64,000 nt of DNA from Morchella semilibera. Lineage: Eukaryota > Ascomycota > Pezizomycetes > Pezizales > Morchellaceae. The DNA lies in NCBI GenBank assembly GCA_009192285.1, contig CM018603.1:62001-126000 (forward strand), given 5' to 3'. Both the position numbers and the translations under genes were made by a program. The notes beneath the pieces are model-generated. The model worked only from the letters and a program-made list of their open reading frames with translations. It was not told the origin of the DNA and ran no database searches. Below, one piece after another: positions 59,052 to 64,000 of the stretch (within the stretch, counting starts at the first letter, position 1; each line of letters begins with the position of its first letter).

Positions 59052-61887
59052 TTACCATCTGCCCATCCAAGTGGAAGTGATGTTCTTGGCTTCATCGACC
59101 AATCCCATCTCGAGCATCAACTGCACCGTTCCCCTCACCGCAGATTCCAAAGCACTGGAAATCCAAGCATGTGTATAGGCGGTATGCTCACCAATGAATA
59201 TGACCTAGGTTACAGGAGTCAGCACGTAATTTAACCCTTTAGAAGGGTCATATTTGTAGGTATTCCTCCTTGGACTACTCACGTTATTCTCCGTCTGGAA
59301 GTAACTTGGAATATACAACTCGTGCTGACCGGCGTCCGGTGCTGCCCAACTAGCAGCGGCATCCTCATCAATCAACCAACAATGGCGGTCAAACCTACAT
59401 ACGCAGTTAGCAACTAACACTTAGGAGCTGACCAGGACATAGGAAACTCACTTTCCGGTGTACTGTTCCTCGACAACCGGCCCATGGATCTCAGCGATGG
59501 CATTGAGAACATATTGCACATGGTCCTCCTCGGACATGGCGAGGGCACGGTAGGCAAAGTCGGCAGAGGTGTAGCTGGCAAGCATCACACCAGGACCGGT
59601 CCGGTTAAACTGATAGGATGGGTAGCATATTGTGCCAATACCTAAGAGGGCGGCTATTAGAGTTTTTGGTTGCAGTGCGGGGAGGGCGAATTAACTTACC
59701 ATGGATGTCAGTGGAGGTACAACCGCCAAAAATAGGCTTGTCTAGGTGTTCCCAGAAGCGAGTGCTAAATTGGAGAGCCACCTGTGATTGTGTTAGTTTT
59801 CCTGATATCCGTGATTTCTTTTGAGCGATTCAGATACCTTGCATGCATTGTCATACCCCAACTTATCGATAGCCCTGGACAACACACTCGAGAATTCTAC
59901 ATCCAGTTATGTACCTATTAGCCGTCTACACCACATTACTTATCCTCAGAATATCGACTCACTAGGAAGTCTCCAACTCCGGACCTGCGTAAACGGTACT
60001 GCAACGAACGCATAGTCAAACACCTCCTCCTGGAACACCTTCTCCGTGAGATCATTTCTCCATGAGAACTTTATCTTGTCCTCGTCGGCTAGGTACTCGG
60101 CCTTCTCTATACGCTGGTGGAACTTCACCCTGTCGCCGAGGAATGGACGGAATGCAAGTGGGAGCCTTTCGAGTCCTATGAGATGCATAGATTAGTCATG
60201 CTCTCACCAGAATATAACAGAGATGGTCTAAATATCACCTTTATCAATTGTGCTCCAGGTCGTTGCCGAAAAGTAGAAGTTCTCAAACCTGATACCCCCT
60301 AGGTCAGCTACTACTACAAACAGCCACCGCCAATTGAAAACCTACAGCACCCCCCAGAATGAGGAGTGTCCTGCTCCATCAAGGGTGTCAAGCGCCAAAT
60401 CAGTAATATTCAGCTCAGTACTCAAAAGGTGCCTAATAAACCCATACTCGGACCAACTGTCCCATCCTTCGTCTATTCAAGAGTTAGCCTGCGCCTGGTG
60501 GTACTCAGGGTTAGGGGTGACAATTAGAGGGCACTTACTGATGAATTCTTTGTGCGCACGGTACATGTTGTCTCCCAATAGGGCGAGCTTTTCCGGGGAG
60601 AAAAAGATTTCTCGGATAGAAGCGTCAACTTGTTCGAGTCCGGGTGGGAGGGCGGTAGTGGCGTTCATGGCAGCAATCTCGCCCACCTACCATTGTTAGC
60701 ACATCACCCTCTCGGGAAAGAAGTCGCAAATACTTACAGTGGGGACACTTCCGTCGGCATTCCGAATCCCTCCATTATAGGAAGGTGCGTTCAGAGACCT
60801 CTGGATCCATGGTATGAAGTCGACGGAGAGGTCATCTCCGGGGCTGGCGCCGTTGAGCTTGTTGATCGTGTCCGCGAGCTGGAAGACGATCTGATGGTCC
60901 TTGATTTGAAGGGTTTCGTTGGTGGAAGGGTATTTAATGGCTTCTGGGACTACATATGGTGAGTACTCTTAATTCAGAATGAGCTATGTTATGCTACGGG
61001 AACCTACAGCGCATGGGTCCCATCTCTTGATATTGGTAGTCGGAGGGTTCGCCTTCGAGGTAGGTAGTACGGACACGGCTGACTAAGTTAGTTTGATAAA
61101 TTATTTAAGAGTCGGAAGAGTAGTGAGTGCACGTACCCGCCAACACGGTGGGAAGACTCGATAATTTCGAAATTGTGGAATCCATGGGTTTCAAGGATGA
61201 GCTGTGGAAACACGCAAAATATTAGTACGATGTAGAAGCTGTCAATGATAGGAAGACCCAGTTTCGCTTACAGCACTCATCAACCCCGCCATCCCGCCAC
61301 CAATGATACCAATCCCTACCATCAGTAGTAGCAACGTCAGTACAACGCACTGTCTATGGGTGATACTCAAGCATCACGAAAGGCTAAGTCATACTTTTCC
61401 CCTTAGCAAGCTCCACATCAACCTGACTAACGTTCTTGCCCTTTAGATACGCCACACCATCAAACCATGGCCCACTCGCATCAATTCCACTCGAATTGTC
61501 CATCTTGATGCTCTCCAGGTCTCTCCTTCTTCTTTTCCTCCGTAGGCTTAGGTCCACGACCTCGCTCCGGCATACCTCATCACCGCTTGCCTCATCCCAA
61601 GCAACGAGGCACCCGCCCTCTGGCGAGTCATCGGGCAGACTCCATACAAGCCTAGATGATTTGAGCGCGTGCACGTTACTTGCGACAACATGGTACGCGG
61701 AGCCCGAGCCCGGGTCGGCGCATGGGCTGTAGGTTATTGTGAGAGGACTCGGGTGTGGTGTAGTCACGGTGAGGTGGATATTCGATAGACTGGTGTCGAC
61801 TGGTGCTAGGATGTCTAAGCTAATTGAGCTGGCAAGGGCCCCACTCAGGAGAGATAGGAGAAGCACTCTAGGGCTCTTGGACGGCAT
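59052..61887 (-). CDS. Secreted L-amino-acid oxidase-type flavoprotein
   Basis: Minus-strand gene of about a dozen exons from ATG 61887 to stop 59052-59054. A signal peptide (MPSKSPRVLLLSLLSGALAS) and a ~160-aa N-terminal extension precede the FAD-binding Rossmann motif IGIIGGGMAGLMSA, followed by HNFEIIESSHRVGG and RVRTTYLEGE, then YQYQEMGPMR. Downstream are KYPSTNETLQIKDHQIVFQL, FDYAFVAVPFTQVRSWRLPS, KVALQFSTRFWE, IGTICYPSYQFN, FDRHCWLIDEDAAASWA, ELYIPSYFQTENN and the terminal FAD motif GEHTAYTHAWISSALESAVRG. This order matches flavin amine oxidases of the L-amino-acid oxidase type, which deaminate amino acids with release of ammonia and H2O2. Secretion suggests nitrogen scavenging or defence. 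Most introns are 50-100 bp; exact joints in the middle are approximate. Confidence 0.88.
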
Positions 61888-64000
61888 TGTTAACTGTGGG
61901 TTTGTAGTATATTTGGCTGCCCGGTGGTTTGGGTAGATGGAGGGCAGAAGAGGGCTCCTATATGTAGTGGGATCGATGTGGGACAGCCCCCTCTGTGTGG
62001 GATGAACCCCCCCCCCCTTTCAGCTTTGACCAGTAACTACATGCACGCTTAATAGAAAAGCTATAGCCAACTCTGACTTACAGCGTGGGCTCTTTTTTCT
62101 TTTTTCCCTTTCTTGTGCCGCGCTATGGTATACGTGCAGGTACTTACAGCCCAGAAGGGGGAGGGTTAGGCGGTTCGGGGGGGGATCACACACTACGTGC
62201 CTGACAAGGCTCGAAAGTAAGGCCATGATATCTGAAGTGCCTTACAATTGTGTTCCTAGAGAGTTCTTTGTGCCTAGAAACGTTTTAATCTTCGTACAAA
62301 TCTAATGCGCATGTCAGGAGCGTAATCATTTGAAGCTTGTAGGTATAATAGATACGTACGACCTGGTACAACGTGTAAACAAGGCAATAACGAATACGGG
62401 CCCAACTCGGCCTATCATCTAGGCTGTGATGTTACTATTGCCGGGGGTGACCACAACATCAAGGGTCCTTCAGTGTATATGTAGGTATCTTTGCCAAGCT
62501 ATCGTCATCGATTAGCAGATAATCCCGGGGTATTGATTATTTTGCAATTGCACGTATGATCGATCGCCTATCTAAGCCCCTGCCCACGGATTAAGAGCAG
62601 GAACTACCCGAAGAGTCGGCTTGATTTGTAAAAGAAGTTGGGCGGATTTTACCTTGTGAGCCGAGTTTATTATTATTAATACCCGCACCGATGACTGTAT
62701 TATTCCACCAATTCTAGGAATTAATGCAAGGCATTGCAATTGTGGAAGGGTTTAAGAGTATTGAGACCTCATAGGCAGTAAGCTTATAATTAATGGAATG
62801 ACGCGTCTGAGAGAGAGTGGAGTAGATCATGAAGAGTGTGTAGAGTATGAGTACTACATGTATATACATGTACCTACTCATAGACTCATGATCATGTAGT
62901 TGGAATGTAATTACATAATGGGGATGAACACAAGAGACCCTGCAGGACGGATGCAAAGACGTAGACACTGCATGATGTGTTCTACTTAATTAGCCTCTGC
63001 CGCTTTCATCCCAGGTTTGGTACCCCACTAAAGATACCTATCAGACGGAACAAATTTACATGTATGTACATAATAGACTGGTATATCTATTACATCCCAT
63101 ATTTTATCGTTTTATCCGGGCTTGGCCTTATAGATGGATTTAATAACGAATTGTGTGCAACTTGTAGCCAGGAATGCTCAGCTTGGCCTTATCGAGAAGG
63201 TGATGAGGAAATTCGGGCCTTTCGTGGGAAATACATGTATACCTGCATACAAAGTAATATCGGGGGAACGTTGGTCCATGTAAGCAGGCCGTATCGCTTG
63301 AATAGGCGAGTATTAGTAGATGTGTAAGTACAAGTACCCGGAGTAGAGTAACTACGTTCACTCATGACGGAGTGAGTGCAGATCCAATCTGGTTGCCTAA
63401 CCGACTATTTTTGCCCATATGCAGGCCCCAGTCCGGCTAACTTCGGAAGAAACCGATGCATCAATACCTTATCCATCATACATACATACAACACCAAATC
63501 GCCCGTGCTTATTAGTATATATATGTACTTACTTGATAACACATCGAGGTCCTTAAGGTATTCACTAACCCCCTCAGATTCCGATCAACTCGCTCCTCTC
63601 GATCTCGCCCATAAATCTAGCAATTCTTGGGGTACTAACTATTGTTGAGAACCACTCGACTGCACACAGTTAGCTGGGAGACTTTAAGAGCCTATGCCCG
63701 AATTGCTGCAGATTTGCACGTGCACCAGTCTTGGCATGCACCGTCTGCTGTTTGTGCGGTGCCAACGTCGACAATTTTGCAGAGGAGCTGAAACCCCTTA
63801 AAGGAAGGGATCAGAGCCTTTTAGACAATTGCTGATCTGTACAGCGCCTATTGCGACTTGCAGGACGATTGTCAGCTGTCAAAATTCTTTGCTCGCGAAA
63901 AAATATTAGGGCGTTTGCAACGTAGATGTTGGATAGTTCCCATTTATGTGGTGCTTCACCAAATACAAGCCCTACACCAACACTGGGCGCAATGTCTAGG
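61888..64000. other. Gene-free right edge
   Basis: No gene recognised in the last 2.1 kb. It holds the oxidase promoter, a run of 11 C (62007-62017), four TACATGTA palindromes (62855, 62865, 63057, 63232) and a short ACATA-rich patch (63480-63490). The extreme right end (from about 63700) could be the edge of something continuing outside the window, but I cannot identify it. Confidence 0.5.

Noticed and set aside
61436-61936. Plus-strand ORFs over the oxidase N-terminus
   Set aside because: Antisense to the signal peptide and N-terminal extension of the minus-strand flavoenzyme.

Overview
The window looks like a chromosome segment of a filamentous ascomycete. Genes are split by short introns (about 50 to 130 bp) with GT(A/G)AGT-like donors and CTAAC/CTAAT-like branch points. 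Recognisable fungal families sit between long gene-poor stretches rich in small inverted-repeat elements. The wide spacing and MITE load would suit a TE-rich Pezizomycete such as a truffle or morel relative, but that placement is inference.

Layout. 1-3784 (+): 3' part of a large multi-exon helicase/TPR-type protein whose C-terminus carries a tandem ~145-aa repeat. 3785-7869: gene-free, with two MITEs. 7870-13496: a divergent pair, a TPR-like/CHAT caspase-fold protease (-) and a 283-aa protein (+) that I propose is a fungal gasdermin-like pore former. 17409-18979 (+): F-box/LRR-like gene. 22198-24017 (+): fungus-specific polytopic membrane protein with a one-base frame break. 25755-27109 (-): secreted proteinase K-type subtilisin. 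33821-35653 (-): hexose transporter. 43115-43899 (-): PLAC8-family protein. 44987-47006 (-): proline iminopeptidase-type hydrolase. 47821-49649 (+): secreted phytase/esterase-like beta-propeller. 51120-51596 (+): small coiled-coil protein. 54664-56939 (+): two tandem C2H2 zinc-finger genes sharing an intron position. 57813-58474 (+): SDHAF3/ACN9 in five short exons. 59052-61887 (-): secreted L-amino-acid oxidase-type flavoenzyme.

How the genes fit together. The strongest functional unit is the CHAT-protease/gasdermin-like pair. In Podospora the protease HET-Q2 cleaves the gasdermin HET-Q1 to trigger cell death, and fungal gasdermin genes are often beside protease genes, some with CHAT domains. 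Here the divergent arrangement, the short acidic C-terminal tail on the candidate pore former, and a foldback element in its promoter form one testable regulated-cell-death locus. A looser nutritional theme (secreted protease, proline iminopeptidase, amino-acid oxidase, phytase-like protein, sugar transporter) fits osmotrophic feeding but is not a cluster.

At sequence scale, the palindrome TACATGTA occurs 24 times, all after position 16,500, where about one is expected. A telomere-repeat-like nonamer (CCCTAACCC) occurs 7 times. At least eight non-autonomous foldback or TIR elements are visible, some with near-perfect arms.
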